Counted from the first letter of the stretch, positions 1-10,048 are shown. The stretch is 64,000 nt of DNA from Haliscomenobacter sp033763495 (GCF_033763495.1 NZ_JANRKL010000204.1:24100-88099); one strand, 5' to 3'. A program made the numbers and translations. Notes: generated by a model not told the origin, from the sequence alone.

Positions 1-3000
1 GATGTATTGAACCGTACTGAAAATGACCCAGCTATCCAAAACGATGAATGCTGGATCAATACGAAGTGGAATAGCGGCTACAAAGAATTCGAAATTGCAT
101 TGGATGCCAAGTGCGAAGCAGTAGTAAATGCAGATCTCCTTGTACCCAATTTCATAGATGCGTGTGGTTTTGACAAGTACCCAATGGGAAGTTACTACCG
201 GGTAATCATTCAGGACAAGTGGACAGAAGAAACCCTCTGGGCTTCCGTAGATCGTGTTCCATTTGACGTGAAGAAATACCGCGATCGTCAATTGATCTAC
301 AAGGTGAGAAGTGTGGCCAACCACTGTAACATCATCTGGGGCCCAATCAACTTTGTGGACAAGATTCCGCCAGTTGTGACCTGTCCGCCGAATACTTCGC
401 GTAAGTTGAATGCTAAAAATGAGATCGTTGGCACCTATACCTTTGTATGTTCTGACGTGGATAGCATTTACAACGTGGCCAAGTCTTGGAATAAGCCTGA
501 CTATGCTTATTACACTGGGCTAGCTACTGCAACTGACGCTTGTGGTGATCCAAGACTGGAAAATGTTAAGGATGAAATTGAATACTTTGCTGATTGTAAC
601 GCATCTGCAGCTCAAGGATACCTCTACGCTCAGATTCGCCGTACCTTCAGTTTCATAGATTTGATGGGCAACAAGGAAAATTGCACCCAGTTGATCTACA
701 TCTATCGCCCAGTCATCAAATTACCATTGTGTAAGATCGAAGTACCGAATGATAAAGCGAAAGGTGATAATTTGATCCTGCCAGCCGATTTGGCAGGTAA
801 GAAATACGATATCGCTGGAAGTGTACCTTATTTCATTAATGGCTCAGGTAAGAAGGTTTTCATCACTGGAAAAGATTACTGTGGTTTTGCCTTTAACTAT
901 ACAGATGAAGTTTCCTTCTCTACTGGCCAGGGTTTGTGTGGCAAGAAGATCATTCGTACCTGGTCAATCTTTGACTGGTGTTATGGTACTGGATCAGCTT
1001 ATCCGAACTACTTGATGCAGCCAGAAACTCAAAACGAGTGCTATGCTGAAAGTAGCTGGAATAGTGGCCGCTATACCTGGCAACAAACCATCATTGTTGG
1101 CGACAGCGAAAGACCAATCATTACTGCCCTGGACGTTGATAGGGATGGTAAGGTAGGTGCTTATACTGGTGCCCCTCAAGCCAATCCCAAAACAGCTACT
1201 GCAACTTACGATCCTGATGACGTACTGGAATACTCTACAGGTCCTATGGATTGTACTGGGGGATTTGTATTCGACCGCTCCAGCTTCAAAGTAACTGAAC
1301 AAAGCGATTGGTGCTACGAAATCCGCGTAGTAGAACGTGTTGCCATTCTTGACCTGGATGAGCGGCCCACTGGTGTATTCGTGCTCAAAACTGACCCAGG
1401 TGTGAAAGTAACTGGTGATTGTGCCAAAGGTTACACCGTATCTGGAGTGCCAATTCTCGGCGACTGGTTTGTAGAAGTGCGGGTTTACGATGCATGTTAT
1501 CAGGACAGTGTTGTTTGGATTCCTGTTCGCATCGTAGACAAAATTTCCCCAGTCATGAAGTGCGACGACAAGTTGAACATTACCCTTGATAACCAGGGCA
1601 ACGGCTTTGTTGCGGCAAAAAATCTGGACGAAGGTAGCTGGGACAACTGCAAAATGAAGTGGGTAAAAGTACGCCGTCCAGTAGCAGAGGCCTGTGTAAC
1701 GACAATGTTGAAGTTCCCACGGGTAGTTGACGCCAATAAGAATGGCAAGCTTGATCCTTATGATCCATCAAAAGGTAAGCTTGACCTGAATGGCAACGGC
1801 AAAGCTGATGATTACGATTACATCGACCTCAATAGCAACGGGGTTGCCGAGATCGAAGAATACTTTACCATTGGTGAATACTTCACAAAGAACCCACCAG
1901 CCGCTGGTAATGGATCTGGCATGATCATGACGCCATTGATGGATACTGTGCCGTTCTTCTGCTGTGATGGAAGTGCCTTGATGGTTGAACTGTGGGGTAT
2001 GGACAAATTTGGCAACCTCAACTACTGCTGGAACAACATCCAGGTAGACGACAAAACGCCAATTCAATGTCTTGCTCCTTGGGAAGCTACCATCTACTGT
2101 GACGATAAGAGTCTTGAGTTCATCGACGACAAAGTAAAGTCCGCCAAAGTATTTGGTGATGTGATCATCAATAGCGGCGCAGTTTGTATCCAGGCAGATA
2201 CCACCTACAGCACAGTGAAACGCCTGAAGTGTGGCGCTGGTACCATCGAACGGATTTGGGTATTGACCAAGCAAACTGCACATGGACCTATCTCGACTAC
2301 TTGCAAACAAATCATCCGGGTATTGCCAGTACGCGAATACAATATCTGCTTCCCTAAAGACGTAGATCAACGCGACTGCAAAGTACCAGTGATTGATACC
2401 GCTGTCGTAAGTGAACTCGGTTGTGACATCCTAGCGGTCAATGTTAGTGATAAACGCTACGACGCTTCCGATGACGAGTGCTACAAAATCTTCCGTACCT
2501 ACACTGTCATCAATTGGTGTGCTTACGACGATAATTGTGGCGATCCAATGACAGAAGGTTCAGTGTTTGTAGTTGACCGGGCCCTATTCGATAACTTTGG
2601 CAAGGAAAGGCTTTATGTATTGGTCCGTGATGCGGATCGCGACCTGGATGAAGAATTCTATCTGTCGAAGAACCTTACCACGAACGAACCATTGAGCAAC
2701 GATAGAAAGAGTGGTGATTACCATGTCTTTGGTGATGCTGACTGGAATGGTGATACTGACGGTAGCGGCTACAAATCTACGGATTACAGCAGCTTTGCAG
2801 GCCGTGAAGTAAGGATGCCTGACTGCGATCAAGCCTTTAATGGTAATCCTTATGGTTTGCCAGTTGGTGAATACTACCATTCATTTATGTACACTCAGAT
2901 CATCAAAGTGTACGACGAGGTGAAACCTGTTGTTACTGCTGATGCAGCCAAGTTCTGCATCCGTGAAGGTGCCGACTGTCTGGCCGACATCAAAATGGTG

Positions 3001-4854
3001 GTAACTGGTAAGGACAACTGCACCAATGAGGTCACCCTTGAGACCCAATTCTTGATGATTGCTCCGCTACAAACTCGGGATGCAGGCAGCATGATTCTCT
3101 ACGGTACTCCACGCTGGAGCACCAAAGCATTGGGCAATGGCCAGTTCGAAATCATTGTCAGCAACTTGCCTCAAGGCAAACATGACCTGATCGTAGTGGT
3201 ACGCGACGAGTGTGGTAACCTGAGTGAACCTACCAGAATCCCATTCACCGTTGAAGATTGCAAAGCTCCTGCTCCAATCTGTATCAATGGTTTGAGTACT
3301 GAACTGATGCCTGATGGCGCTGGTGCAGGTATGATGACCGTGTGGGCTTCCGATTTTGTAGCTTCAAAGATCTACGATTGCAATGGCCAAGGCCCTGAAA
3401 CCAATACCACTGGTCAAAAACTGGTCACCAAGTACTCCATCAACCGGGTGGGTAGCCCAGTAGTTGAGGCTCAGACCAGCTTGGCGCTTAATTGCAACGA
3501 TGCAGGCAAAACCATCCTAGTGGAATTGCATGCCTGGGACAATGCCGGAAACCACGACTTCTGTGTAACCTACATTGAAGTACAGGACAACCGTAAAGTT
3601 TGTGGAGGTTCAGGTAATGTAGACCTGGGTAGCATCTCTGGTTTGATCACCACCGATGAAGCTGAGCCACTCCAGGGTGCTCAAGTTGACCTGAGTGGGG
3701 CCGCTACCATGCAGTACAACACTCCAGGTGCTGGTACCTTCGCCTTCAATAGCCTGACCAAAGGAAGTGACTTCAGTGTAAGTGCCCAATTGGATAAGGA
3801 TCACATCAATGGAGTTACAACTTTCGACCTTGTTCTGATCCAGAAGCACATCCTCGGAGTGAAGCCGCTCGAAGGTGCTTACCGCATGATTGCTGCTGAC
3901 GTCAACAACTCTAAGTCGATCAGTACCCTGGACATGATCCAGATTCGCAAGTTGATCCTGCAAATCGATACCAAGTTCAACAATGTACCTAGCTGGAAAT
4001 TCGTCGATGCAGCTTACAAGTTCCCGGATGCACAAAATCCATTCACGGCTGAGTACCCTGAAATCGTCAACGTCAATGACCTGGCTGGTAATGTCAGAGC
4101 TGACTTTATCGCGGTCAAAATGGGTGATGTCAATGGCAGCGCCGCAACCATCAGTGGTGTAGCAGCCGCTGAAGTGCGCAGCAACCAGGCCCTGATGTTG
4201 AAAACCGACGATATCGCCATGAAGGCCAACACTCCTTACGAGATTGCCATCCGTGCAAAAGACTTACAAAACATCCAGGGCTACCAGTTCACCTTGAACT
4301 ATGACCTGAATGCAGTCGAACTCGAAGGAATAACATACGGAGTAGCCAAGGCTGAAAACTTTGGAATCTTCAAGGACAAAGGTGCCATCACCACCAGCTG
4401 GAACCTCAGCAGTACCCTCAATGCCGCTGGCAATGAGGTGCTGTTCACCTTGAAATTGAGAGCCAAAACTGCTGTGAAATTGAGCGAAGTGTTGAACATC
4501 AGCAGCCGCCTCACTCCAGCAGAAGCCTACGACAAACAAAATGAGGCCATCGGCGTCAAACTCAGCTTCGGTGCCGATGTCACTCAGGATTTTGCTGTAC
4601 TGCGCCAGAATACCCCCAACCCCTTCCAGGATGAAACCCTCATCGGGTTCTATCTGCCGAAGGCCACCAAGGGCACTTTGACCATCCGCGATACCAAAGG
4701 AAGTTTGGTATACCGCCAGGAAGGCAATTATGTCAAAGGTGAAAATAGGGTCATTCTGAAGCAAGCTGATTTGAGAGCCAGTGGGGTCTTGTACTACACC
4801 TTCGAAACCGCTGACTTTACCGATACCAAAAAAATGATTCTCCTCAATCGTTAA
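1..4854 (+). CDS. Very large T9SS-exported surface protein with dockerin- and cohesin-like modules (5' end outside window)
   Basis: The reading frame is already open at base 1 with no convincing start, so the gene begins upstream; at least 1615 residues are present. Most of it is Cys-rich beta-type repeats with phrases such as 'VDKIPPVVTCP' and 'RTWSIFDWC', reminiscent of HYR-like surface modules. Around residues 575-620 there are Asp/Asn-Gly loops (DANKNGKLD, DLNGNGKAD, DLNSNGVAE) that look like calcium-binding EF-hand or dockerin loops. About residues 1210-1330 hold a carboxypeptidase-regulatory-like segment and a dockerin-type pair (DVNNSKSISTLDMIQIRK). A cohesin-like beta domain follows at about 1395-1500. 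The last 85 residues (TPNPFQDET ... KKMILLNR) are a T9SS type A sorting domain, so the protein is probably secreted and attached to the cell surface. The ligand is unknown. A small T9SS gene follows 93 bases downstream. Confidence 0.88.
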   Translation, partial: DVLNRTENDPAIQNDECWINTKWNSGYKEFEIALDAKCEAVVNADLLVPNFIDACGFDKYPMGSYYRVIIQDKWTEETLWASVDRVPFDVKKYRDRQLIYKVRSVANHCNIIWGPINFVDKIPPVVTCPPNTSRKLNAKNEIVGTYTFVCSDVDSIYNVAKSWNKPDYAYYTGLATATDACGDPRLENVKDEIEYFADCNASAAQGYLYAQIRRTFSFIDLMGNKENCTQLIYIYRPVIKLPLCKIEVPNDKAKGDNLILPADLAGKKYDIAGSVPYFINGSGKKVFITGKDYCGFAFNYTDEVSFSTGQGLCGKKIIRTWSIFDWCYGTGSAYPNYLMQPETQNECYAESSWNSGRYTWQQTIIVGDSERPIITALDVDRDGKVGAYTGAPQANPKTATATYDPDDVLEYSTGPMDCTGGFVFDRSSFKVTEQSDWCYEIRVVERVAILDLDERPTGVFVLKTDPGVKVTGDCAKGYTVSGVPILGDWFVEVRVYDACYQDSVVWIPVRIVDKISPVMKCDDKLNITLDNQGNGFVAAKNLDEGSWDNCKMKWVKVRRPVAEACVTTMLKFPRVVDANKNGKLDPYDPSKGKLDLNGNGKADDYDYIDLNSNGVAEIEEYFTIGEYFTKNPPAAGNGSGMIMTPLMDTVPFFCCDGSALMVELWGMDKFGNLNYCWNNIQVDDKTPIQCLAPWEATIYCDDKSLEFIDDKVKSAKVFGDVIINSGAVCIQADTTYSTVKRLKCGAGTIERIWVLTKQTAHGPISTTCKQIIRVLPVREYNICFPKDVDQRDCKVPVIDTAVVSELGCDILAVNVSDKRYDASDDECYKIFRTYTVINWCAYDDNCGDPMTEGSVFVVDRALFDNFGKERLYVLVRDADRDLDEEFYLSKNLTTNEPLSNDRKSGDYHVFGDADWNGDTDGSGYKSTDYSSFAGREVRMPDCDQAFNGNPYGLPVGEYYHSFMYTQIIKVYDEVKPVVTADAAKFCIREGADCLADIKMVVTGKDNCTNEVTLETQFLMIAPLQTRDAGSMILYGTPRWSTKALGNGQFEIIVSNLPQGKHDLIVVVRDECGNLSEPTRIPFTVEDCKAPAPICINGLSTELMPDGAGAGMMTVWASDFVASKIYDCNGQGPETNTTGQKLVTKYSINRVGSPVVEAQTSLALNCNDAGKTILVELHAWDNAGNHDFCVTYIEVQDNRKVCGGSGNVDLGSISGLITTDEAEPLQGAQVDLSGAATMQYNTPGAGTFAFNSLTKGSDFSVSAQLDKDHINGVTTFDLVLIQKHILGVKPLEGAYRMIAADVNNSKSISTLDMIQIRKLILQIDTKFNNVPSWKFVDAAYKFPDAQNPFTAEYPEIVNVNDLAGNVRADFIAVKMGDVNGSAATISGVAAAEVRSNQALMLKTDDIAMKANTPYEIAIRAKDLQNIQGYQFTLNYDLNAVELEGITYGVAKAENFGIFKDKGAITTSWNLSSTLNAAGNEVLFTLKLRAKTAVKLSEVLNISSRLTPAEAYDKQNEAIGVKLSFGADVTQDFAVLRQNTPNPFQDETLIGFYLPKATKGTLTIRDTKGSLVYRQEGNYVKGENRVILKQADLRASGVLYYTFETADFTDTKKMILLNR

Positions 4855-4877
4855 TCACCAGGAGATGACTTTACCAT

Positions 4878-4918
4878 CCTTGCCGTTGTTGAATGTACTT
4901 CATTCGATAGCGGCAAGG
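4878..4918. repeat. Intergenic hairpin after the large T9SS gene
   Basis: The arms CCTTGCCG and CGGCAAGG (4878-4885 and 4911-4918) pair perfectly, with an inner GAATG/CATTC pair. There is no T-run after it, so it is not a clear intrinsic terminator; it could be an RNA-stabilising or attenuating stem between the two T9SS genes. Confidence 0.4.
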
Positions 4919-4947
4919 TTGTAAAACACTCCTCCAATATAGAGATT

Positions 4948-5442
4948 ATGAACTATGGTAAATTGCTACTGATGGGTTTAGGATTGTGTTTGACCGTTGT
5001 GGTATCACAAGCACAGTCTTTATCCCCTCAAGTCGTTAGTTCTGCCGGAGGCAAAATGCAAAGTTCCACCATGAGTTTGGATTGGACTTTGGGTGAAACG
5101 GCAGTATCTCGTTGGAATACGCCCACTGGTTTCACTACGGAAGGCTTCCATCAGCCCGTGTTGCAGGTAAGCCTTCTGCCTGAATACAGCGCCCCCAAAG
5201 TGAGCATTGCTCCTAACCCCGTACAGTCTATACTCAACGTACAGGTAAAGGACGCATCTCAAAAAGCTTTATTCGTGCAATTGGTGGATGTCCAAGGCCG
5301 CGTAATTGTTCAACGGACTAGTTTGGGCCTAGGCAATACCGAACTCAACATGAGTGATTTGCCTTCGGGTATTTTTTTCCTGCAAGTGTTGCAACAAAAT
5401 GGAAAAACTTTGGAAGCATTCAAAGTATTAAAAACCAATTGA
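4948..5442 (+). CDS. Small secreted protein with T9SS type A sorting domain
   Basis: This 164-residue protein has an N-terminal signal peptide (hydrophobic residues about 5-22, ending SQAQS), a short conserved block containing 'LDWTLGETAVSRW' and 'TEGFHQPVLQV', and a C-terminal T9SS type A sorting domain from about residue 88 (IAPNPV ... GIFFLQVL ... FKVLK). Such short proteins consisting mostly of a sorting domain are common in Saprospiraceae, often next to larger T9SS cargo. It lies 93 bases after the large surface protein and 61 bases before the next gene in the same direction, so co-expression is plausible. No enzymatic domain is visible, and its role beyond surface attachment is unknown. 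Confidence 0.85.
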   Translation: MNYGKLLLMGLGLCLTVVVSQAQSLSPQVVSSAGGKMQSSTMSLDWTLGETAVSRWNTPTGFTTEGFHQPVLQVSLLPEYSAPKVSIAPNPVQSILNVQVKDASQKALFVQLVDVQGRVIVQRTSLGLGNTELNMSDLPSGIFFLQVLQQNGKTLEAFKVLKTN

Positions 5443-5503
5443 TTACCAACAATCTAAACCAAATTGTTGCGTATTGTCTTTTTTAACTTTTAATCCAATT
5501 GGC

Positions 5504-7327
5504 ATGAAAAAATTATTACTCTTTTTGATAGCGATTAACCTTTTGTGCGGATTCACCGCGTTTGCGCAAAGTACGGATGTCGCTCAAGGAATAAACTTTC
5601 AGGCGGTAGCAAGAGACGAAGTTGGACAGATCATTAGCAATCAACCTGTTTCGTTAAAAATTGCTCTAGTATCCAAAAACGGATCCGCTGCAGAGTACTA
5701 CAGTGAAACCCATCAAGTCATCACTGACCAAAATGGTTTGTTCCAAATCATCATTGGTGAAGGTAAAGAAGCCAATGGTAAATTAGCCGATGTGCCCTGG
5801 GCCAAAGACCAGATTTGGTTAAATGTTTCGATGGATGCTAAAGCCAATAAAAACTTTGCATTGGTGAGTTCGGCCAAGCTGCTGTCGGTTCCCTATGCCA
5901 TGCATGCCGCTACTGCAGGACAAATTGTAAATGAAGATGCTGCCATTGATTTGCCTTTTGAAAAAAATCAGTCCATTTATTGGACTACTGGAGGCAATAG
6001 CAATACCAGTCCGGCTATTCATTTTTTGGGTACTCGCGACAACAAAGATTTGGTCATCAAGACTAACAATACCACCCGCATGAACATCATGGCGGATGGC
6101 CGAATCAGAACATTCAGTGTGTGCCCGAACAACGGTGACGGAGACCCTGAAAGTTACGCTATTGTGGCCAAAGGCTGTAAGCAAGGTGTATTCATCAAGG
6201 TGAATGGCTCACGAAGCAATGCCACTAATTTCGTCACTTTTGCCGACGACGATGGCATTCATGGTGCCATAGAAGGAGAAACCGCAAGTGAATTAGCGGA
6301 CAGCTGGGCCTTTAAATCCCAAAATGCGATATTTGTCCTTAAAGGGATAGCCTTGCTTGCTGAGGCAATTGCGGATGGTATTGAAGCTGGTGGCCAAGCA
6401 GCTAGTGGACTTGCTGCAGGTGCGGCTGCGGGTTCAAGCGCCAGTGCGATAGCAAAAACCACTGAACAATTAGCTTTAGCCGCTGAAGCGATCAATTGGA
6501 ATGCTCAAAAATTTGCTGAAGTGGGAGTGAGTTATTCATCGGGTTCAGCTGACTATGCAGAATGGTTAGCGCGCAAAAAAGGGGAGCGCGACATGCACCC
6601 TGGAGAAATTGTTGGTGTAAAAGCTGGGCAGATTTCTCTGGCGACTACGGAAGTAGACCATTTTATGGTTATTTCTACCCGCCCCATTATTTTGGGTAAC
6701 GCACCTCAACCCGAAAATCGTCAGCATTTTGAAAAAGTAGCTTTTATGGGCCAGGTACCCGTAAGAATAGCTGGAGCAGCGAGCATCGGAGATTATATCT
6801 TGCCTTCTGGCAATAATGATGGCGTTGGGATTGCGGTACATCCTACTGACATGAAATTGGGCGACTACTCCCGCATTGTGGGCGTAGCCTGGGAGGCAGC
6901 TAAAGAGGCACCGATGAACCTGGTGAAAGTTGCAGTGGGCATCAACAGCAACGACCTTACCCGTAAAGTAGATGAGCTCAACCAAAAAGTAGATCAAATT
7001 ATGGCCTACTTGGACGGTAAAACTACATTGAATCCGGATGGAACCTTGATGGCCACTACCCCTACGGCTAAACCTCAGACTACCTTGACCAAACAACTCA
7101 GTGATGAAGAATTTGATCAACTCATTGATCAACATTCTGATTACCTGACCCAGCTGTACGCGAATACCAAAAAAACGCTGATTAAGCAAGGCTATGACCC
7201 CAGCAACAGCCCAATGTTGGTCGAACTATTGGACAACCCCATTCCCACGATCAAGAAAGTGCGCCGTGATCCAAACTACCTGACCCAGTGGGCCTTCATC
7301 GATCAAAAATTCAAATCAACCAAATAG
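5504..7327 (+). CDS. Secreted protein with Peptidase_G2-like C-terminal domain, paralog A
   Basis: I chose the ATG at 5504 because it gives a standard signal peptide (MKKLLLFLIAINLL ... AFAQS); an upstream TTG would add ten residues before it. The product is 607 residues. Residues about 25-145 match an N-terminal module common in Bacteroidota secreted proteins (INFQAVARDEVG, TDQNGLFQIIIGEG, LLSVPYAMHAATA). A middle block contains FLGTRDNKD and RIRTFSVCPNNGDG, then an Ala-rich helical segment at about 285-330. The C-terminal part (YSSGSADYAEW, EKVAFMGQVPV, GDYILPSGN) resembles the Peptidase_G2 autoproteolytic domain of phage tail spikes; this assignment is from memory of the family. No T9SS domain is visible. 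The next gene is a tandem paralog. Confidence 0.8.
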   Translation: MKKLLLFLIAINLLCGFTAFAQSTDVAQGINFQAVARDEVGQIISNQPVSLKIALVSKNGSAAEYYSETHQVITDQNGLFQIIIGEGKEANGKLADVPWAKDQIWLNVSMDAKANKNFALVSSAKLLSVPYAMHAATAGQIVNEDAAIDLPFEKNQSIYWTTGGNSNTSPAIHFLGTRDNKDLVIKTNNTTRMNIMADGRIRTFSVCPNNGDGDPESYAIVAKGCKQGVFIKVNGSRSNATNFVTFADDDGIHGAIEGETASELADSWAFKSQNAIFVLKGIALLAEAIADGIEAGGQAASGLAAGAAAGSSASAIAKTTEQLALAAEAINWNAQKFAEVGVSYSSGSADYAEWLARKKGERDMHPGEIVGVKAGQISLATTEVDHFMVISTRPIILGNAPQPENRQHFEKVAFMGQVPVRIAGAASIGDYILPSGNNDGVGIAVHPTDMKLGDYSRIVGVAWEAAKEAPMNLVKVAVGINSNDLTRKVDELNQKVDQIMAYLDGKTTLNPDGTLMATTPTAKPQTTLTKQLSDEEFDQLIDQHSDYLTQLYANTKKTLIKQGYDPSNSPMLVELLDNPIPTIKKVRRDPNYLTQWAFIDQKFKSTK

Positions 7328-7377
7328 GTTGTTCCTGTCTGCAATCAAGATTTTTCTTGATTAAAAATTGCAAGGGT

Positions 7378-9261
7378 ATGAAAAAGATTTTATTGATTCT
7401 AAGCATATGTAATATCCTACTGATTCATGCAGTAATGGGGCAAACACAAGCTGTTGCTCCCACCAATGGTATGAACTACCAGGCGGTTGCTCGGGATGCT
7501 ACGGGCAAAATTTTGGCCAATCAGCAGATTACACTCAAAATTTCCTTCAGTGCCAATACTAAGGAGAAACAGGCTTTTTATACCGAAGTACATCAAGTCA
7601 CGACGGATGAATTGGGCTTGTTCAACCTGGTGATTGGTGAAGGCAAAGAACCGGTAGGTGCCATGAAGGATATTCCTTGGGCTTCCGAACAAATTTGGCT
7701 GGATGTTGCGCTCAAGACTGGACAAGCGTTTTCACTGATGGGTAGTATTGAACTTCGCTCAGTGCCTTATGCCTTTCATGCCGCTACCGCCAGCCAATTG
7801 GTAAATGAGTCATCTGCAATTGAGTTGCCATTGGAAAAAAACCAATCTATTTATTGGACGACTAGTGGCAATACCAATACCAGTCCTCCTACTCATTTTT
7901 TGGGGACCCGAGATAACAAAGATTTCGTGTTAAAAACCAATAACACCACCCGGGTTCAATTCCTGGCAGATGGACGGATTCGAACCTTTAGCGTTTGTCC
8001 AGACAATGGTGACGGAAATCCCGAAAGTTATGCATTAGTGGTCAAAGGCTGCAATCAGGGGCTATACATCAAGGTGAGTGGCCAGCGCAGTAATGACAAC
8101 AACTTTCTCACTTTTGCCGATGATGAGGACATTCATGGTACTGTAGAAGGCGAAACTAGTGGTGAATTGGCAAGTAGTTGGAGTTTTATATCTCAAAATA
8201 TCCTTTTTACCATGCAAACGGTGGCTTTGACTGCAGAGATTGCTTCTGAAGGGGTAGAAGGGATAGGACATATAGCTGCGGCAGCTACCGCGGCAGCAAG
8301 TATCCTTTTGGCTTGGGCTGCCCCAGGATTTACCCTTGCATCGACTGGAGATATAGCTAATGGTACATCTAAACTGGCAGAAATTGCAGCTCTTGGTTTT
8401 GAAATAGTGAATTTTAACGCTCAAAAATTTGCTGAAGTAGGAGTAAGTTATTCATCAGGTTCAGCGGACTACGCAGAATGGTTGGAGCGCGCGAAGGGTG
8501 AACCAGACTTACATTATGGGGATATTGTAGCCGTAAACGGGGGGGAGATCTCCTTGAATACCACACACGGCTCTCATTACATGGTAATCTCTAAACGCCC
8601 TCTCGCGGTGGGAAATGCCCCGCAACCAGATCAGCAATACCGCTACGAAAAAGTGGCCTTTATGGGACAGGTACCGGTAAAAGTAGCTGGCAAAGTGGAC
8701 ATCGGTGACTACATTCTCCCTTCAGGAAACCATGATGGAGTAGGTATTGCGGTGAAACCTGCTGGGATGAAGATCGCAGACTTTGCCAAAGTGATCGGAG
8801 TGGCCTGGGAAGCCGCCGAAGATGCTCCACTCAATTACGTCAATGTAGCGATAGGTTTGAATAAAAATGGTCTTGCCCCCAAAGTAGAAGAAATTTCCAA
8901 CAAGGTGGACAACATCATTGCCTATTTGGAAGGCAAAGCGCCTCTGCATCCGAATACCCAGGTAAGCACAGGCAAGCCAACGGTTGGGCCTGGAACAGCC
9001 AATATAACTACCGCTCCTGCTGCTAAAGTAATGAGCGATGAACAATTCGATCAATACTTGAACGATCATGAGCAAGAGATCAAAAATAACGTGGCTAAAA
9101 TCCAAGCGGAGTTGATCAAACAAGGTCAAAATTTAGACAACATTCCAGAACTGAAAGCTTATTTTAGCGATCCGATCCAAACGATCAAAAAAATGCGTAA
9201 AAATCCGCAGTTTGCGACTCAGTGGGCTCAGGTTGATCGGAAGCTTTTAGAGAAGAAATAG
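7378..9261 (+). CDS. Secreted protein with Peptidase_G2-like C-terminal domain, paralog B
   Basis: The ATG at 7378 is preferred over a start at 7288 because it gives a clean signal peptide (MKKILLILSICNIL ... VMGQTQ) and avoids overlap with the preceding gene. The 627-residue product has the same architecture as its upstream neighbour: the N-terminal MNYQAVARDATG module, the central FLGTRDNKD and RIRTFSVCP block, then YSSGSADYAEW, EKVAFMGQVPV and GDYILPSGN toward the C-terminus. The two differ most in the Ala-rich insert (about residues 280-340 here) and in the low-complexity linker before the final helical region. This is a tandem duplication followed by divergence. A short AATCAAGA/TCTTGATT hairpin at 7343-7362 lies between the two genes. 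Function is unknown; a surface or spike-like assembly is one possibility. Confidence 0.8.
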   Translation: MKKILLILSICNILLIHAVMGQTQAVAPTNGMNYQAVARDATGKILANQQITLKISFSANTKEKQAFYTEVHQVTTDELGLFNLVIGEGKEPVGAMKDIPWASEQIWLDVALKTGQAFSLMGSIELRSVPYAFHAATASQLVNESSAIELPLEKNQSIYWTTSGNTNTSPPTHFLGTRDNKDFVLKTNNTTRVQFLADGRIRTFSVCPDNGDGNPESYALVVKGCNQGLYIKVSGQRSNDNNFLTFADDEDIHGTVEGETSGELASSWSFISQNILFTMQTVALTAEIASEGVEGIGHIAAAATAAASILLAWAAPGFTLASTGDIANGTSKLAEIAALGFEIVNFNAQKFAEVGVSYSSGSADYAEWLERAKGEPDLHYGDIVAVNGGEISLNTTHGSHYMVISKRPLAVGNAPQPDQQYRYEKVAFMGQVPVKVAGKVDIGDYILPSGNHDGVGIAVKPAGMKIADFAKVIGVAWEAAEDAPLNYVNVAIGLNKNGLAPKVEEISNKVDNIIAYLEGKAPLHPNTQVSTGKPTVGPGTANITTAPAAKVMSDEQFDQYLNDHEQEIKNNVAKIQAELIKQGQNLDNIPELKAYFSDPIQTIKKMRKNPQFATQWAQVDRKLLEKK

Positions 9262-9299
9262 AAATTCTCGTATGTTAAGAAAGGGTACCTACCCTGCTA

Positions 9300-9333
9300 C
9301 CGCCTAATGATCTGTTTATTAGGCGGTTTTTTT
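9300..9333 (+). terminator. Intrinsic terminator after the tandem paralogs
   Basis: A perfect 9-bp stem (CCGCCTAAT at 9300-9308, ATTAGGCGG at 9318-9326) is followed directly by seven T residues. It ends the transcript of the two secreted paralogs. Confidence 0.85.
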
Positions 9334-9673
9334 GTTTCCCACAGGAAACCTTATTCTAACTCTTGCCCAATCCTCCACATTATATTCCGCTTTTGATTTT
9401 TTTTCCAAATCAAACTATATTTTCAGTATCAAATGAAAGTATAAAATACTAAAAATCATCTCTTTATGTTTTTTATTTAGACTTCGTACAAATAAAATTA
9501 TTACAAACCTTTACTTCGCAATACTGTTAATAATCTGAAAATGCTTTGATACTTTTGCTGCTGAATTCCCATTGACACCATTTTGGCCGAACAAGTTGTA
9601 CTATCCCACGAATAATTTCATGGGTTGTTGGTGCCGATTGTTGCAGTGGTAATTGTCCAAACACAATTAAACT
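9334..9673 (+). promoter_or_regulatory. Leader/promoter region of the nuo operon with a -7 element at 9550-9557
   Basis: This AT-rich gap holds no convincing gene. TACTTTTG at 9550-9557 matches the Bacteroidota -7 consensus TAnnTTTG exactly; the -33 TTTG at the expected spacing is poor (TTAA or GTTA). If used, transcription would start near 9562 and leave a leader of about 110 bases before nuoA. No riboswitch-like fold was recognised. Confidence 0.4.
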
Positions 9674-10048
9674 ATGGAAATCCAATTCGATTATATCGCA
9701 ATTCTGATTCAATTGCTGGTGGCTGGCGGCTTCGTTGTCACTACCATGCTGGCTACCCACATGTTAGGCCCCAAGCGCCATAGCGCCCAAAAAGCTGAAG
9801 CATTTGAATGTGGCATTGAGTCGGTGGGTAACGCTCGTTTGCCTTTTTCCATCAAGTATTTCCTTACTGCCATTCTCTTCGTGTTGTTTGACGTAGAGGT
9901 GATCTTTTTCTACCCTTGGGCAGTCAATTTTAAGGAATTGGGTGGAGAAGGGTATTTAAAGATGTTGCTATTTATTGCCCCCTTGTTCTTAGGCTACCTT
10001 TATATTCTGAAAAAGGGTGCCCTCAATTGGGAAAAAGGACAAATGTAA
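9674..10048 (+). CDS. nuoA: NADH-quinone oxidoreductase subunit A
   Basis: NuoA is a small membrane subunit of respiratory complex I near the quinone site. The 124-residue product has three predicted membrane helices (about 8-28, 62-82, 95-113). The loop after the first helix carries the conserved E44-x-C46-G47 motif, and the second helix carries the acidic residues D73 and E75 typical of the family. It is the first gene of a complete nuoA-N operon; nuoB follows after 66 bases. Confidence 0.96.
   Translation: MEIQFDYIAILIQLLVAGGFVVTTMLATHMLGPKRHSAQKAEAFECGIESVGNARLPFSIKYFLTAILFVLFDVEVIFFYPWAVNFKELGGEGYLKMLLFIAPLFLGYLYILKKGALNWEKGQM

Noticed and set aside
1768..2370. 200-codon minus-strand frame opposite the large T9SS gene
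   Set aside because: A shadow frame within a well-supported coding region.
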